Origin: Comamonadaceae bacterium
GTDB lineage: Bacteria; Pseudomonadota; Gammaproteobacteria; Burkholderiales; Burkholderiaceae_C
Reading direction: 5' to 3'
DNA length: 47,439 nucleotides
Assembly (NCBI GenBank): GCA_947372745.1
Contig: CANBUY010000016.1
Coordinates: forward strand, 1 to 47,439
The position numbers were made by a program, and so were the translations under genes. How positions within the stretch are numbered: position 1 is the first letter of the stretch; each line of letters starts with the position of its first letter. Below the pieces are notes generated by a model. It was not told the origin of the DNA. It saw only the letters and a list, made by a program, of their open reading frames with translations, and did not search any database. Below, one piece after another: positions 1 through 9,290 of the stretch.

Positions 1-1179
1 ATCAATCTTCATGTCGCGTGCGGTGTTGGCGCAGTAGTCCAAGTCGCACTCGGGGTCCTGGTTGAAGATGTTGATGGTGGGGGGGCTGACTTGGTGGTGC
101 AGCGCCAGCACGGTAAACACAGACTCGATGCCGCCCGCGCCGCCCAGCAAGTGGCCGGTCATGGACTTGGTGGAATTGACCACGATTTTTTTGGCATGGT
201 CACCCAGTGCCGCTTTGATGGCGTTGGTCTCGTTCAAGTCGCCCAGAGGCGTTGAGGTGCCGTGGGCATTCAAATAATCCACTTGGTCGGCATTGACGCC
301 GGCGTTGCGCAGCGCGCCCAGCATGGCGCGACGTGGGCCGTCCATATTGGGGGCGGTCATGTGGCCGGCATCGGCACTCATGCCAAAGCCTGCCAACTCG
401 GCGTAAATTTTGGCGCCGCGTGCTTTGGCGTGTTCGTATTCTTCGAGCACCATGACGCCTGCGCCCTCGCCCAACACAAAACCGTCGCGGTCTTTGTCGA
501 ACGGGCGTGAGGCGGTGGTGGGGTCGTCGTTGCGCGTGCTCATGGCGCGCATGGCGGCAAAGCCACCAATACCCAGCGGTGAGACGGTGGCTTCAGAGCC
601 ACCCGCCACCACGACATCGGCGTCGCCGTATTCAATCATGCGGCCGGCTTCACCAATGCAATGCAAACCGGTGGTGCAGGCGGTGACGATGGCGAGGTTG
701 GGGCCTTTGAAGCCAAAACGAATGGAGACATGCCCGGCAATCATATTGACGATGGTGGAGGGCACAAAAAATGGAGAAATGCGCCGGGCACCCTTGGCGG
801 TGTACTCGCCGTGCATGTGCTCAATCATGGGCAAGCCGCCAATGCCTGAGCCAATCACGCAGCCAATGCGGGTGGCTAACTCATCATCCAGGGCATCGCC
901 GGTGGGCAAACCGGAGTCAGCCACAGCTTGAGCCGCTGCAGCGATACCAAAGTGAATAAAGGAGTCCATCGTGCGCGCTTCTTTGGCACTGATGTAGGAA
1001 TCAAGGTCGAATCCTTTGACTTCACCGGCAATTTTGCAGGAAAAGGAGGATGCATCAAATTTAGTGATCAGGTCAATGCCTGATTTTCCGGCCAGCAAGT
1101 TAGCCCATGCCTCAGACACCGTGTTACCGACGGGGCTGACACAACCTAAACCTGTTACAACAACGCGACGACGGGTCAT
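1..1179 (-). CDS. fabF: beta-ketoacyl-ACP synthase II (partial, C-terminus outside window)
   Basis: Condenses acyl-ACP with malonyl-ACP in fatty-acid elongation (cytoplasm, FAS II). The frame opens at an ATG (1179) with [16 protein letters not shown] and stays open for 393 codons to the left edge; E. coli FabF has about 413 residues, so roughly 20 are missing. Visible landmarks: the nucleophile-Cys segment [11 protein letters not shown], the His motif [11 protein letters not shown] and the second His motif [15 protein letters not shown]. It is the last visible gene of the plsX-fabH-fabD-fabG-acpP-fabF operon and follows acpP after a 143-bp spacer containing a GC-rich hairpin. Confidence 0.96.
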   Translation of the reverse strand, partial: MTRRRVVVTGLGCVSPVGNTVSEAWANLLAGKSGIDLITKFDASSFSCKIAGEVKGFDLDSYISAKEARTMDSFIHFGIAAAAQAVADSGLPTGDALDDELATRIGCVIGSGIGGLPMIEHMHGEYTAKGARRISPFFVPSTIVNMIAGHVSIRFGFKGPNLAIVTACTTGLHCIGEAGRMIEYGDADVVVAGGSEATVSPLGIGGFAAMRAMSTRNDDPTTASRPFDKDRDGFVLGEGAGVMVLEEYEHAKARGAKIYAELAGFGMSADAGHMTAPNMDGPRRAMLGALRNAGVNADQVDYLNAHGTSTPLGDLNETNAIKAALGDHAKKIVVNSTKSMTGHLLGGAGGIESVFTVLALHHQVSPPTINIFNQDPECDLDYCANTARDMKID

Positions 1180-1292
1180 AAATTTTTGCAATCAGTAGTT
1201 AATCTAAAGAAAGCCGCCTGGAGCGGCATGAAACCAGGCCTTTGAACGGGCAACTCCCCAAGGGTTTGCTGCCGTTCGCCACAGTTGACGCA

Positions 1293-1311
1293 GCGGCGCT
1301 CCATGCGCCGC
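1293..1311 (-). promoter_or_regulatory. GC-rich hairpin between acpP and fabF
   Basis: Perfect 7-bp inverted repeat GCGGCGC-TCCAT-GCGCCGC in the acpP-fabF spacer, just after the acpP stop in transcription order. No U-run follows, so a full terminator is unlikely. It could stabilise the abundant acpP message or partly attenuate fabF. A second small stem GCCGC-CTGGA-GCGGC lies at 1213-1227. Function is inferred only from position and structure. Confidence 0.4.
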
Positions 1312-1322
1312 AACCGTCTCAA

Positions 1323-1568
<246 letters not shown>

Positions 1569-1682
1569 TCACTCAGAGGGTAGTAAATTAATCCGCAATT
1601 CTAGCCGGGCTTGGAGGCATTCCCCCGAATCGGCTGCCGAGCGGATAAATCGGCTTTATTCGTTAAGTCTAAAGACCAAAGC

Positions 1683-2429
1683 TTACATCAGCATGCCACC
1701 GTTGACGTGCAGTTCTTGCCCCGTCACGTAAGCCGCTTCTGGCGAGGCCAGATACGCCACGGCATGGGCAATATCAGAAGGTTTCCCTAGGTGCCCCAAT
1801 GGAATTTGTGTCAGCAAGGCCTTGTGCTGGTCTTCATGCAGGCTGGCGGTCATGTCGGTCTCAATAAAACCGGGGGCCACACAGTTGACTGTGATGTTGC
1901 GCGAACCCAGCTCACGGGCCAGCGCACGGCTCATACCCGCCACACCAGCCTTGGCCGCCGCGTAGTTGGCTTGACCGGGGTTGCCTGAGGCGCCAACCAC
2001 CGAGGTGATGCTGATGATGCGGCCATAGCGCTGCTTCATCATGGTGCGCATCACTGCGCGACTCATGCGAAAGACGGCTTTGAGGTTGGTGTCCAGCACG
2101 GCATCCCACTCATCGTCTTTCATGCGCATGGCGAGGTTGTCGCGCGTGATGCCAGCGTTGTTGACCAACACTTGCAGGCCACCGTGCTCTTTCACGATCT
2201 CGTCGATCAGGGTCTGCGCGGTGGTGGCATCGTTCACGTCCAGCGTTTTACCTGTGCAAGCGGGGTATTGAGCCAGAGCCTGGCTAATATTTGCAGCGCC
2301 TGCATCCGTCGTGGCCGTGCCCACCACCTTCAAGCCACGCTTGGCCAACTCAAGGGCAATCGCCGCGCCAATGCCACGCGAAGCACCGGTCACCAGGGCT
2401 ACTTGGCCCACAAAATTAGTTTCACTCAT
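1683..2429 (-). CDS. fabG: 3-oxoacyl-ACP reductase
   Basis: NADPH-dependent reduction of beta-ketoacyl-ACP. A 248-residue short-chain dehydrogenase with TGASRGIG (about 14-21), NNAG at about 90-93, catalytic Ser143, Tyr156 and Lys160 (NYAAAK), and the usual C-terminus ending HVNGGMLM. I chose the ATG at 2429 (MSETNFVGQ), which overlaps the fabD stop by 8 bases and suggests translational coupling; an ATG three codons upstream (2438) is possible. Confidence 0.96.
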   Translation of the reverse strand: MSETNFVGQVALVTGASRGIGAAIALELAKRGLKVVGTATTDAGAANISQALAQYPACTGKTLDVNDATTAQTLIDEIVKEHGGLQVLVNNAGITRDNLAMRMKDDEWDAVLDTNLKAVFRMSRAVMRTMMKQRYGRIISITSVVGASGNPGQANYAAAKAGVAGMSRALARELGSRNITVNCVAPGFIETDMTASLHEDQHKALLTQIPLGHLGKPSDIAHAVAYLASPEAAYVTGQELHVNGGMLM

Positions 2430-3387
2430 TTGATTCACCCAACAAATTATTTTTGACAGCCGTCATCGACTCGGGGTCCAGCAAAGCCATGCCGACCAAT
2501 TCTGGGTCAATGCGCTTCACCATGCCCGCCAATACCTTGCCTGGGCCGCACTCCACAACGGTGCTTAAACCCTGCGCCTTGATCGCCCCCATGCACTCCA
2601 CCCAACGAACCGGCCCAAAGGCTTGGCGGTACAGGGCGTCACGAATGCGGTCCGCCTCTGTTTCCACCGCCACATCGATGTTATTGATAACGGTTATTTT
2701 GGGAGGCAAAAACGAGGTCTCTGCCAACTTGGCTCGCAATTTTTCGGCGGCGGGTTTCATCAAACTTGAATGGAACGGGGCAGACACGGGCAGCGACAAA
2801 GCACGTTTGGCACCGTTGGCTTTCAAGACCTCACAGGCCTTCTCAACGGCTGCTTTACTGCCAGCAATCACGGTTTGACCAGGGTCATTGAAATTAACGG
2901 CTTCGACAACCTCCAGGGAATCAGCGCCAAATGCAGCAGTCACTTCCAAGCAACCAGCGATCACTTTGGCGGCGTCCATGCCCAAAATAGCGGCCATTGC
3001 CCCCACACCCACGGGAACGGCATCTTGCATGGCTTGCGCCCGAAAACGCACCAAGGGCGTGGCCTGAGCCAGAGTCAGCACGCCTGCGGCAACCAAAGCG
3101 GAATATTCACCCAGTGAGTGCCCAGCAACCACCGAAGGTGCGACACCGGTCTCAGCCATCCAGACCCGGTAGGCGGCCACCGCGCTGACCAACATCACGG
3201 GTTGGGTGTTGGTGGTCAAGCCCAGCAACTCTTTGGGGCCTTCTTTGATGAGTTGGCCCAGGTCTTCTCCCAGGGCATCCGACGCTTCTTTTAGCGTTTC
3301 CAGGACGACAGGGTGATCACCCCAAGCATCCAACATGCCGACTGATTGAGAGCCTTGGCCCGGAAAAACAAATGCAAAAGGTTTCAT
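2422..3387 (-). CDS. fabD: malonyl-CoA:ACP transacylase
   Basis: Transfers malonyl from CoA to ACP, feeding FabH and FabF. Starts MKPFAFVFPGQGSQ with the N-terminal GQGSQ motif; the active-site serine is Ser91 in GHSLGEYSALVAAG, and the conserved His is in SAPFHSSLM. Length 321 residues, close to the family norm. The open frame extends 19 codons further upstream, but those codons come from a repeat-derived spacer with no family resemblance, so the ATG at 3387 is preferred. The end overlaps fabG. Confidence 0.95.
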   Translation of the reverse strand: MKPFAFVFPGQGSQSVGMLDAWGDHPVVLETLKEASDALGEDLGQLIKEGPKELLGLTTNTQPVMLVSAVAAYRVWMAETGVAPSVVAGHSLGEYSALVAAGVLTLAQATPLVRFRAQAMQDAVPVGVGAMAAILGMDAAKVIAGCLEVTAAFGADSLEVVEAVNFNDPGQTVIAGSKAAVEKACEVLKANGAKRALSLPVSAPFHSSLMKPAAEKLRAKLAETSFLPPKITVINNIDVAVETEADRIRDALYRQAFGPVRWVECMGAIKAQGLSTVVECGPGKVLAGMVKRIDPELVGMALLDPESMTAVKNNLLGESNE

Positions 3388-3396
3388 GCGGTTCCC

Positions 3397-3462
3397 GTAA
3401 AAATTAGTATTTAAATTAGGCCCAAACTTATGATGAGCGACCACTCAAAGCTATAGATTCAA
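3397..3462 (-). repeat. Comamonadaceae palindromic repeat, fabH-fabD spacer copy
   Basis: Read on the minus strand, the spacer runs TTGAATCTATAGCT, then CGCTCATCATAAG, then GGGCCTAATTTAAATAC. This parallels the copies at 44858-44928 and 46718-46786 (ATAGCTGC...; GAAGCCCAAAATAC). It fills almost the whole fabH-fabD gap and supplies the last codons and stop of fabH. Assignment is by eye and the copy is diverged. Confidence 0.5.
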
Positions 3463-4428
3463 GAGCACGGCGCCCCAGGTAAATCCGCCGCCCACGCCTT
3501 CAAGCATCAGCAGTTCACCAGGCTTTATCTTGCCACTGCGAACAGCAGTATCCAGCGCCAAGGGAATGGAGGCAGCCGACGTGTTGCCGTGCTGATCGAC
3601 GGTTACGATGACCTTGTCCATTGACAATTTGAGCTTCCTGGCGGTGCTCTGCATGATGCGGATATTGGCCTGATGGGGCACCAACCAGTCCACATCCTCG
3701 GCCACTTTACCGGCCTTGGCCAAAGTATTGCGCGCCGCTTGGTCGAGCAAGCCCACCGCCAACTTGAATACGGCTTGCCCGTCCATCTTGAGCAGAGGCT
3801 CACCCAGCACTTGCCCGCCAGAAACGTGGCCAGGGACGCACAAAATACCGACGTGCTTGCCGTCAGCGTGCAGATCGCTGGCCAAAATGCCCGGCGTGCT
3901 TGAGGCCTCGAGCACGACAGCGCCTGCGCCATCGCCAAAAAGCACACAGGTGGTGCGGTCCTTGAAATCAAGAATGCGGGAAAAAACTTCAGCGCCAATG
4001 ACCAGGGCTTTTTTGGCAGCGCCGGTCTTGATCATGGCATCGGCCACGGTCAACGCATAAATAAATCCGCTGCACACGGCTTGCACATCAAAAGCCGCGC
4101 AGCCATTGGCGCCCAGTTTGTTTTGCAAAATGCAGGCCGTGGAGGGGAAAACCATATCCGGGGTCGAGGTGGCCACAATAATGAGGTCAATGTCCTCGGG
4201 CTTGAGCTTAGCCGCTTGCAAGGCATGGCGCGCCGCTTCCAGGCCCAAATCACTGCTGCACATTTCAGGATCGGCAAAGTGACGGGCCCGAATACCGGTT
4301 CGCTCCACAATCCAGTCATCAGAGGTCTCAACGCCTTGGGCTGCAAGTTCTGCAACCAAATCAGCATTGGTTAGTTTTCTGGGGGGCAGGTAGCTGCCGG
4401 TGCCCGTAATGCGTGAGTAAATGGTCAT
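3451..4428 (-). CDS. fabH: beta-ketoacyl-ACP synthase III
   Basis: Initiates fatty-acid synthesis by condensing acetyl-CoA (or another primer) with malonyl-ACP. 325 residues, typical length. The catalytic triad is visible: Cys119 (AVCSGF), His252 (PHQANIRI) and Asn282 (QHGNTSAAS). It starts 3 bp after the plsX stop, so they are one transcript. The last codons (LNL, stop) lie in a repeat remnant that forms the fabH-fabD spacer, so the C-terminus may have been slightly remodelled. Confidence 0.97.
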   Translation of the reverse strand: MTIYSRITGTGSYLPPRKLTNADLVAELAAQGVETSDDWIVERTGIRARHFADPEMCSSDLGLEAARHALQAAKLKPEDIDLIIVATSTPDMVFPSTACILQNKLGANGCAAFDVQAVCSGFIYALTVADAMIKTGAAKKALVIGAEVFSRILDFKDRTTCVLFGDGAGAVVLEASSTPGILASDLHADGKHVGILCVPGHVSGGQVLGEPLLKMDGQAVFKLAVGLLDQAARNTLAKAGKVAEDVDWLVPHQANIRIMQSTARKLKLSMDKVIVTVDQHGNTSAASIPLALDTAVRSGKIKPGELLMLEGVGGGFTWGAVLLNL

Positions 4429-4431
4429 GGG

Positions 4432-5481
4432 TCAGTCAGATTCGGTCAGGCGGGTAGCGGAAGACGGCGCCATGGCAACAGCGTAGTTAGCCGCCTTGGC
4501 GATCCTCACCTGAACCCGGTCAAGCAAGTTGTTTCGGGCTGCATCATACGCCCGAGTCAAGGCGAACTGGAAGGCCAACTCGTCCGCAGAGCCGTGGCTT
4601 TTGAACACCAGCCCACGCAGGCCCAACAGAGCGCCGCCGTTGTAGCGACGATGGTCCATGCGCTTTTTAAGCGCCGATATGATCGGGTAGGCCGCAATGG
4701 CGGCCATTTTGGTGAAGATATTGCGTGAAAACTCTATCTTCAGGAAATTCACAATCATCGTGGCCAAGCCTTCACTGGCCTTCAGGGCCACATTGCCCAC
4801 AAAGCCATCGCACACCACAATGTCAGCGGTTCCCTTGAAAATATCATTGCCTTCGACATTTCCATAAAAGTTGATCTCGCCCGCTTTGGACGCAGAACGA
4901 AGCAGTTCGCCTGCTTTTTTGATGACTTCGTTGCCTTTAATGGCTTCTTCACCAATATTGAGCAAACCCACGGTGGGGTTGTCATTGCCGCTCAACACCG
5001 ACACCAGCGCCGAGCCCATCATGGCAAATTGAAGCAAGTGTTCAGCAGAGCAATCCACATTGGCACCCATGTCCAGCACGGTGGTCGCACCGCCTTTGGC
5101 ATTGGGAATTTGACCCGCAATCGCAGGGCGGTCAATGCCATCGAGTGTTTTGAGCAAGTACCGGGAAATCGCCATCAGGGCTGCGGTGTTACCCGCAGAG
5201 ACGGCGGCTTGCGCGGCACCATCTTTCACTTGCTGAATGGCCACCCGCATGGACGAGTCTTTTTTACGGCGCAAGGCCACTTCAAGCGGATCATCCATGC
5301 CCACGACCTCGGTCGCGATGATGATTTTGGCGCGAGCGTGCGAAAAATTACGCAGTGCTTCTGGCAAACCCACCAACAGCAACTCCACATCGGGATGTCG
5401 ATCAAGGAATTTTTGGCAGGCAGGAAGCGTGACGATGGAACCGTGGTCGCCTCCCATGCAGTCGACAGCAATTGTGATCAT
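4432..5481 (-). CDS. plsX: phosphate acyltransferase PlsX
   Basis: Makes acyl-phosphate from acyl-ACP for PlsY, linking fatty-acid and phospholipid synthesis (peripheral membrane enzyme). Starts [15 protein letters not shown], the family signature; [12 protein letters not shown] and LDMGANVDC are also typical. 349 residues. The frame extends 9 codons upstream but the ATG at 5481 gives the canonical N-terminus. It lies between rpmF, across a spacer with a terminator-like hairpin, and fabH. Confidence 0.96.
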   Translation of the reverse strand: MITIAVDCMGGDHGSIVTLPACQKFLDRHPDVELLLVGLPEALRNFSHARAKIIIATEVVGMDDPLEVALRRKKDSSMRVAIQQVKDGAAQAAVSAGNTAALMAISRYLLKTLDGIDRPAIAGQIPNAKGGATTVLDMGANVDCSAEHLLQFAMMGSALVSVLSGNDNPTVGLLNIGEEAIKGNEVIKKAGELLRSASKAGEINFYGNVEGNDIFKGTADIVVCDGFVGNVALKASEGLATMIVNFLKIEFSRNIFTKMAAIAAYPIISALKKRMDHRRYNGGALLGLRGLVFKSHGSADELAFQFALTRAYDAARNNLLDRVQVRIAKAANYAVAMAPSSATRLTESD

Positions 5482-5534
5482 GGGAATTAGTGCAAAGCTA
5501 AGTGGCAACCGAATTTCGGAGGCATAAATAGAAA

Positions 5535-5567
5535 AGCCCGACGCTACTTATGGGGTAGCTTCGGGCC
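5535..5567 (-). terminator. terminator/attenuator-like hairpin between rpmF and plsX
   Basis: Twelve-base arms GCCCGACGCTAC (5536-5547) and GTAGCTTCGGGC (5555-5566), one mismatch and a 7-base loop. Read on the minus strand the stem is followed by CTTTTCTA, a short U-run. It could terminate part of the rpmF transcription before plsX-fab, uncoupling ribosomal protein output from the fab genes. Confidence 0.55.
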
Positions 5568-5584
5568 TTGACTTACTTAGGCGA

Positions 5585-5767
5585 TCAGGCTTCTGACTTT
5601 GCCTTGATCACTTGGCGACCACGGTAAAAGCCATTAGGGCTGATGTGGTGACGCAAATGCGTTTCGCCAGTCGTTGTTTCAACGGCGATACCGGGCACAA
5701 CAAGCGCGTTGTGTGAACGGTGCATACCGCGTTTTGAAGGTGATTTTTTGTTCTGTTGGACAGCCAT
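5585..5767 (-). CDS. rpmF: 50S ribosomal protein L32
   Basis: 60-residue basic protein beginning [21 protein letters not shown], the standard L32 N-terminus; this form lacks the zinc-binding cysteines found in some phyla. A strong Shine-Dalgarno AAGGAG lies 7 bases before the ATG. It sits between yceD and plsX, a linkage conserved from E. coli to betaproteobacteria. Confidence 0.97.
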   Translation of the reverse strand: MAVQQNKKSPSKRGMHRSHNALVVPGIAVETTTGETHLRHHISPNGFYRGRQVIKAKSEA

Positions 5768-5856
5768 GATCTGCTCCTTGCGTCATTACGTTGCGAAGGC
5801 CGCAACATCTTGGGGTTTGTGAAACGCGTAACCTAACAGTTCACGCGAAGCCTTAA

Positions 5857-5862
5857 ATTATA
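5857..5862 (-). promoter_or_regulatory. putative -10 box of rpmF promoter
   Basis: A perfect TATAAT on the minus strand, in the context GCTTAAGCTATAATTTAAGG, about 90 bases before the rpmF ATG in the yceD-rpmF spacer. No good -35 hexamer is visible at 16-18 bp, so this is a partial match. It would give rpmF-plsX-fab expression independent of yceD. Confidence 0.45.
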
Positions 5863-5877
5863 GCTTAAGCCAGCCGA

Positions 5878-6426
5878 CTAACTTGGCTTGCCACTTTTCA
5901 GCGATGCCAGAGCCGCGAATGGATTGAGCTTTTCAGCCAAGGCCGTCTCAAATCCAGCGTCCACGACTTCGAGCTTGACGTCGACTGGGCAGGTCTCGTG
6001 GCGAGGCACCACCGGCAAGGCCATCAACACTTCATCCTCAATAAGGTCGTGCAAATTAAATTCCTGGCTCATGACCAAAATATCTTCTTCAGCTTCCTCG
6101 TCCTCAAGCTCTGCGGCCGCTTCATTGGCGACAAACCGAAATGACTGATCGATTGACAAGTCCACGTCGACCGGCCCCATGCAACGCTGGCAAACCATGG
6201 GCATGCAAAGATCGACCTGCACATGAAGCCAGATTTGCTCGGTACCCGACTCATCAGCACGCACCTCGCCGCTGGCCGACCAGTTTAATGGTGTTTCAGC
6301 CTCTAAATTACGTGCTTCGTGCGTAAGCCGCTCGTATTTTGATAGCGCATCATGGCCCACAAGGGGGCTGGCAGCATGGGCAAACGCTTTAATATCCAAT
6401 TGGGTGGGGGGTGACTCGTGTTTCAT
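5878..6426 (-). CDS. yceD: YceD/DUF177 family protein
   Basis: 182-residue DUF177 protein; the E. coli homologue YceD is linked to 23S rRNA accumulation. The conserved Cys motif MVCQRCMGPV lies about residues 78-87, followed by a strongly acidic stretch (ELEDEEAEED) and a second Cys in RHETCPVD. The neighbour is rpmF, the standard genomic partner. Its ATG is only 25 bp from that of maf on the other strand, so divergent promoters must overlap coding sequence or each other. Confidence 0.9.
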   Translation of the reverse strand: MKHESPPTQLDIKAFAHAASPLVGHDALSKYERLTHEARNLEAETPLNWSASGEVRADESGTEQIWLHVQVDLCMPMVCQRCMGPVDVDLSIDQSFRFVANEAAAELEDEEAEEDILVMSQEFNLHDLIEDEVLMALPVVPRHETCPVDVKLEVVDAGFETALAEKLNPFAALASLKSGKPS

Positions 6427-6451
6427 GCACGCAGTGTAAGAGAATCACGGC

Positions 6452-7045
6452 ATGTCTGAATCTACCCAACGAAAACTCATCCTGGGCTCCACTTCGCCCT
6501 ATCGGCGCGAACTTCTGGCGCGTCTGCGAATTCCATTTGACGTGGCCGCACCTGATGTGGATGAAACACCTCTGGCTTTTGAGTCGCCCAAACTGCTGGC
6601 CTGCCGACTGGCAATGGCCAAGGCACGCGCTGTAGCGGCACAATTTCCGGCCGCCGTGGTCATCGGCTCGGACCAGGTCGCCGACCTTGACAGCCTGCCT
6701 TTGGGCAAACCCGGCACCCATGAGCGCGCGGTTCTGCAGTTGCAGCAAATGCGCGGCAAAACCGTGATCTTTCAAACGGCGGTTGCCGTGGTTTGTTTCG
6801 AGACCAATTTCGCACAAATGGACCTGGCCCAGGTCAAAGTCAAGTTTCGCGATCTCTCCGACCTTGAAATTGAAACCTATTTGCGGGCAGAAACACCGTA
6901 CGACTGCGCCGGCAGTGCCAAGAGCGAAGGTTTGGGCATCGCTTTACTGGAATCCATTGACAACGACGACCCCACCGCCCTGGTGGGGCTCCCCCTGATA
7001 CGCACTTGCCGCATGATTCAAGCGGCAGGCATCAAGGTACTCTGA
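6452..7045 (+). CDS. maf: Maf family nucleotide pyrophosphatase (YceF type)
   Basis: Predicted to hydrolyse modified nucleoside triphosphates (YceF type prefers m7GTP). 197 residues with the N-terminal loop ILGSTSPYRRELLARL, the acidic motif GSDQVA, CAGSAKSEG and DPTALVGLPLI near the C-terminus. It aligns closely with E. coli YceF, which also sits beside yceD. It ends 2 bp before the RsmI-like gene, suggesting a two-gene transcript. Confidence 0.93.
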   Translation: MSESTQRKLILGSTSPYRRELLARLRIPFDVAAPDVDETPLAFESPKLLACRLAMAKARAVAAQFPAAVVIGSDQVADLDSLPLGKPGTHERAVLQLQQMRGKTVIFQTAVAVVCFETNFAQMDLAQVKVKFRDLSDLEIETYLRAETPYDCAGSAKSEGLGIALLESIDNDDPTALVGLPLIRTCRMIQAAGIKVL

Positions 7046-7047
7046 AC

Positions 7048-7839
7048 ATGACAACGCCCTCTACCCCCCAAAAGCCTGCCAACGCACGCGGCACCCTCTA
7101 CTTGGTGCCTGCACCACTTGATTTTGGCTGCGACAGCGAGTCTGACCTTCAAAACTCCATGCCGATGGGAACTTTGACGATCGCTGCCCAACTGAATCAC
7201 TGGGTGTGCGAAAACGCCAAGTCAACCCGGGCTTACTTAAAGCGCGTCAACGCCATCGTGCCCTTAAGCCAACCGGTTCAGGCCCAGCAAATCAAAGAGC
7301 TTCCCCGCGAAGTGCATAAAAAAGGCGACCACACGGGTAATTTTGATGCCCACCCCCTGCTCGCGCCGGCCCTTGAAGGGCATGACATGGGCTTGGTGAG
7401 TGAAGCGGGCATGCCCGCAGTGGCCGACCCCGGTTCTTCGGTGGTGCGTGCCGCGCATGATCTGGGCATCCAAGTGGTGCCGCTGACCGGCCCCGTGTCT
7501 TTGTTGCTCGCCTTGGCGGCCAGCGGACTGAACGGGCAAAATTTCGCGTTTGTCGGCTATTTGCCGCAAGATGGCGCCGAGCGGGTGCAGCGCATCAAAG
7601 AGCTGGAGTCTTACGCCATGAAAACGGGGCAGACCCAGTTATTCATTGAGACCCCTTACCGAAACGCCGCCATGTTTCAGGCACTGCTGCAAGCTTTACA
7701 ACCTAACACCCGAGTCGCTGTGAGCAGCGGTCTCACGCTGGCGACGGGCGTCTGCCTGAGCGACTATGTGAAAAACTGGCGTCAAAAACCTTCGCCCCTC
7801 AGCAATTCGACCCCGGTCGTGTTTGCGCTGGGGCGTTGA
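7048..7839 (+). CDS. SAM-dependent methyltransferase, RsmI/tetrapyrrole methylase family
   Basis: 263 residues starting MTTPSTPQKPANARGTLYLVP. GLVSEAGMPAVADPGSSVV corresponds to the RsmI segment LLSDAGTPxISDPG, and a second block PLTGPVSLLLALAASGLNGQNFAFVGYLP matches the RsmI core. RsmI methylates C1402 of 16S rRNA, but this protein is a shorter, diverged paralogue type common in betaproteobacteria and its target is unknown. A likely SD (CAAGG) lies inside the end of maf. Convergent with the sppA-like gene, 3 bp apart. Confidence 0.82.
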   Translation: MTTPSTPQKPANARGTLYLVPAPLDFGCDSESDLQNSMPMGTLTIAAQLNHWVCENAKSTRAYLKRVNAIVPLSQPVQAQQIKELPREVHKKGDHTGNFDAHPLLAPALEGHDMGLVSEAGMPAVADPGSSVVRAAHDLGIQVVPLTGPVSLLLALAASGLNGQNFAFVGYLPQDGAERVQRIKELESYAMKTGQTQLFIETPYRNAAMFQALLQALQPNTRVAVSSGLTLATGVCLSDYVKNWRQKPSPLSNSTPVVFALGR

Positions 7840-7842
7840 TCG

Positions 7843-8901
7843 CTAGCGGATGGCCGGAATTGCTTTAAGGGCGTGAATGGCGCCTTCGCCGATGGCGGCG
7901 CCAAAGCGTTTGACCAAGCGCTCGGCCACGTTTTCACGGCGGGTGTAGTCCACAATGTCTTCGGCCTTGACCACTTCACGGGCCACGAAGTCGAGGTTCC
8001 CCAATTGGTCAGCCAATCCGAGCTCAATCGCTTGCTGACCGCTCCAGAACAAACCACTGAAAATCTCCGGCGTTTCCTTCAGTCGTGTGCCGCGACCGGC
8101 TTTGACGACGTCAATAAACTGCTTGTGAATTTGGTCCAGCATGGATTGGGCAAAGGCGCGCTGGATTTCGGTTTGGGGGCTGAACGGGTCTAAAAATCCT
8201 TTATTCACGCCGGCGGTCATCAAACGGCGCTCGACGCCCAGTTTGTCCATCAGGCCGGTAAAGCCAAAACCGTCCATCAGCACCCCAATACTGCCCACGA
8301 TGCTGGCTTTATCCACAAATATTTTGTCCGCCGCCACGGCAATGTAATAGGCCGCTGAGGCGCAAGACTCTTCAACCACCGCATACACCGGCTTTTTGGA
8401 TTTCAGCTTGAGGCGTTTGATTTCGTCGTTGATGATGCCCGCCTGCACCGGGCTGCCGCCGGGGGAGTTGATCAACAAGACCACTGCCCGGGCGCCATCG
8501 TCTTCAAAAGCCGCGCGCAAAGAGGCGACCACCGATTCGGAGCCCGCTTCTGCGCCCGAAGCAATTTCACCCTTGATCTCCACCACCGCCGTGTGCGGCG
8601 CCGAGACATCTTTGGTGGGGCCGTTATGGCTGAAGAACACCCAGGCCATGACGACCAAAAAAGCCAACCAGGTCAGGCGCACCGCATTGCGCCAGCGGCG
8701 GGCCGTGCGTTGCTCGTCCAGTGTGGCGAACATCAGCTTCTCGAGCGTGGCGCGCTCCCAGCCTGCGGGCTCAGAAGCCACTTCTTTTGCTACTGATTCA
8801 ATAGCTGGCTGAGCTTGGCTAGCGTTTGTTTCAGCTATTTTTTCTGCTAAATCAGCCTCGGGGGCAGTTGTATTTTCTTCAGGCTTAAGGGGTTCAGTCA
8901 T
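7843..8901 (-). CDS. S49 family signal peptide peptidase (SppA-like)
   Basis: Membrane-anchored serine protease thought to degrade released signal peptides. 352 residues: variable acidic/Ala-rich N-terminus (1 to about 60), one transmembrane segment (LTWLAFLVVMAWVFF), then the S49 fold. Likely nucleophile Ser in EESCASAAYYIAVAADK and catalytic Lys in TAGVNKGFLDPFSP, by analogy with short SppA. INSPGGSPVQAG is also conserved. ATG at 8901 is preferred over an in-frame TTG at 8913; it begins 1 bp after the Rieske gene stop. Residues ~19-39 are encoded by a palindromic repeat copy. Confidence 0.9.
   Translation of the reverse strand: MTEPLKPEENTTAPEADLAEKIAETNASQAQPAIESVAKEVASEPAGWERATLEKLMFATLDEQRTARRWRNAVRLTWLAFLVVMAWVFFSHNGPTKDVSAPHTAVVEIKGEIASGAEAGSESVVASLRAAFEDDGARAVVLLINSPGGSPVQAGIINDEIKRLKLKSKKPVYAVVEESCASAAYYIAVAADKIFVDKASIVGSIGVLMDGFGFTGLMDKLGVERRLMTAGVNKGFLDPFSPQTEIQRAFAQSMLDQIHKQFIDVVKAGRGTRLKETPEIFSGLFWSGQQAIELGLADQLGNLDFVAREVVKAEDIVDYTRRENVAERLVKRFGAAIGEGAIHALKAIPAIR
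8784..8846 (+). repeat. palindromic repeat copy inside the sppA-like gene
   Basis: Plus-strand TTGCTACTGATTCAATAGCT at the 5' side and an inverted AATAGCTG (8800-8807) / CAGCTATT (8832-8839) pair resemble the repeats at 44858-44928 and 46718-46786. The element is read in-frame as AEKIAETNAS...AIESVAKEV in the N-terminal linker, before the transmembrane helix. Copy is diverged; identification is by eye. Confidence 0.5.
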
Positions 8902-8902
8902 T

Positions 8903-9274
8903 TCAAAACTCAAGAGGTTTCAGGTTGTAAGCAGTATGCCAGTGGACAACGCCATCGGATTCGGAGATGTCAATTTTTATCAAGCCACCGCGACAAGGCC
9001 CCATTTGGCAGTTGCCAGTCAACGGGGCGTAGGTGGCGCCATGGGTGGCACACATCAGCCACTGGCCGGTGGTGTCGAAAAATCGGTTGGGCTGGTAGTC
9101 CATTTCCATCGTCACATGGGCGCATCGGTTGAGGTAGGCGACCGCCGTGCCCTGGAAACGCACCGCAAAGGCGCTGCAGGATTGGCCGCCGTACAGCACG
9201 TCAAACGGCACCGCAACACCACTGTTGACCAGGTCTTTTGAGTTGCACAGAGGAATCAACTGGGTCTGGGACAT
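8903..9274 (-). CDS. Rieske (2Fe-2S) domain protein
   Basis: 123-residue stand-alone ferredoxin-like Rieske protein. The two cluster-binding motifs are visible: CAH (RCAHVTMEMDY) and C-x2-H (LMCATHGATY), with the usual GxCxxGPCRGG-like segment (GNCQMGPCRGG). Role unknown; possibly an electron carrier or the ferredoxin part of an oxygenase, but no oxygenase gene is nearby. The ATG at 9274 (MSQTQLIPL) is chosen over an in-frame codon 12 bases upstream. It sits between the HAD phosphatase and sppA-like genes and probably shares their transcript. Confidence 0.88.
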   Translation of the reverse strand: MSQTQLIPLCNSKDLVNSGVAVPFDVLYGGQSCSAFAVRFQGTAVAYLNRCAHVTMEMDYQPNRFFDTTGQWLMCATHGATYAPLTGNCQMGPCRGGLIKIDISESDGVVHWHTAYNLKPLEF

Positions 9275-9290
9275 GGTTGGGCTCAAGAGT

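Noticed and set aside
62..931. Plus-strand open frames opposite fabF
   Set aside because: They are antisense shadows: the minus strand holds an intact fabF with catalytic motifs.
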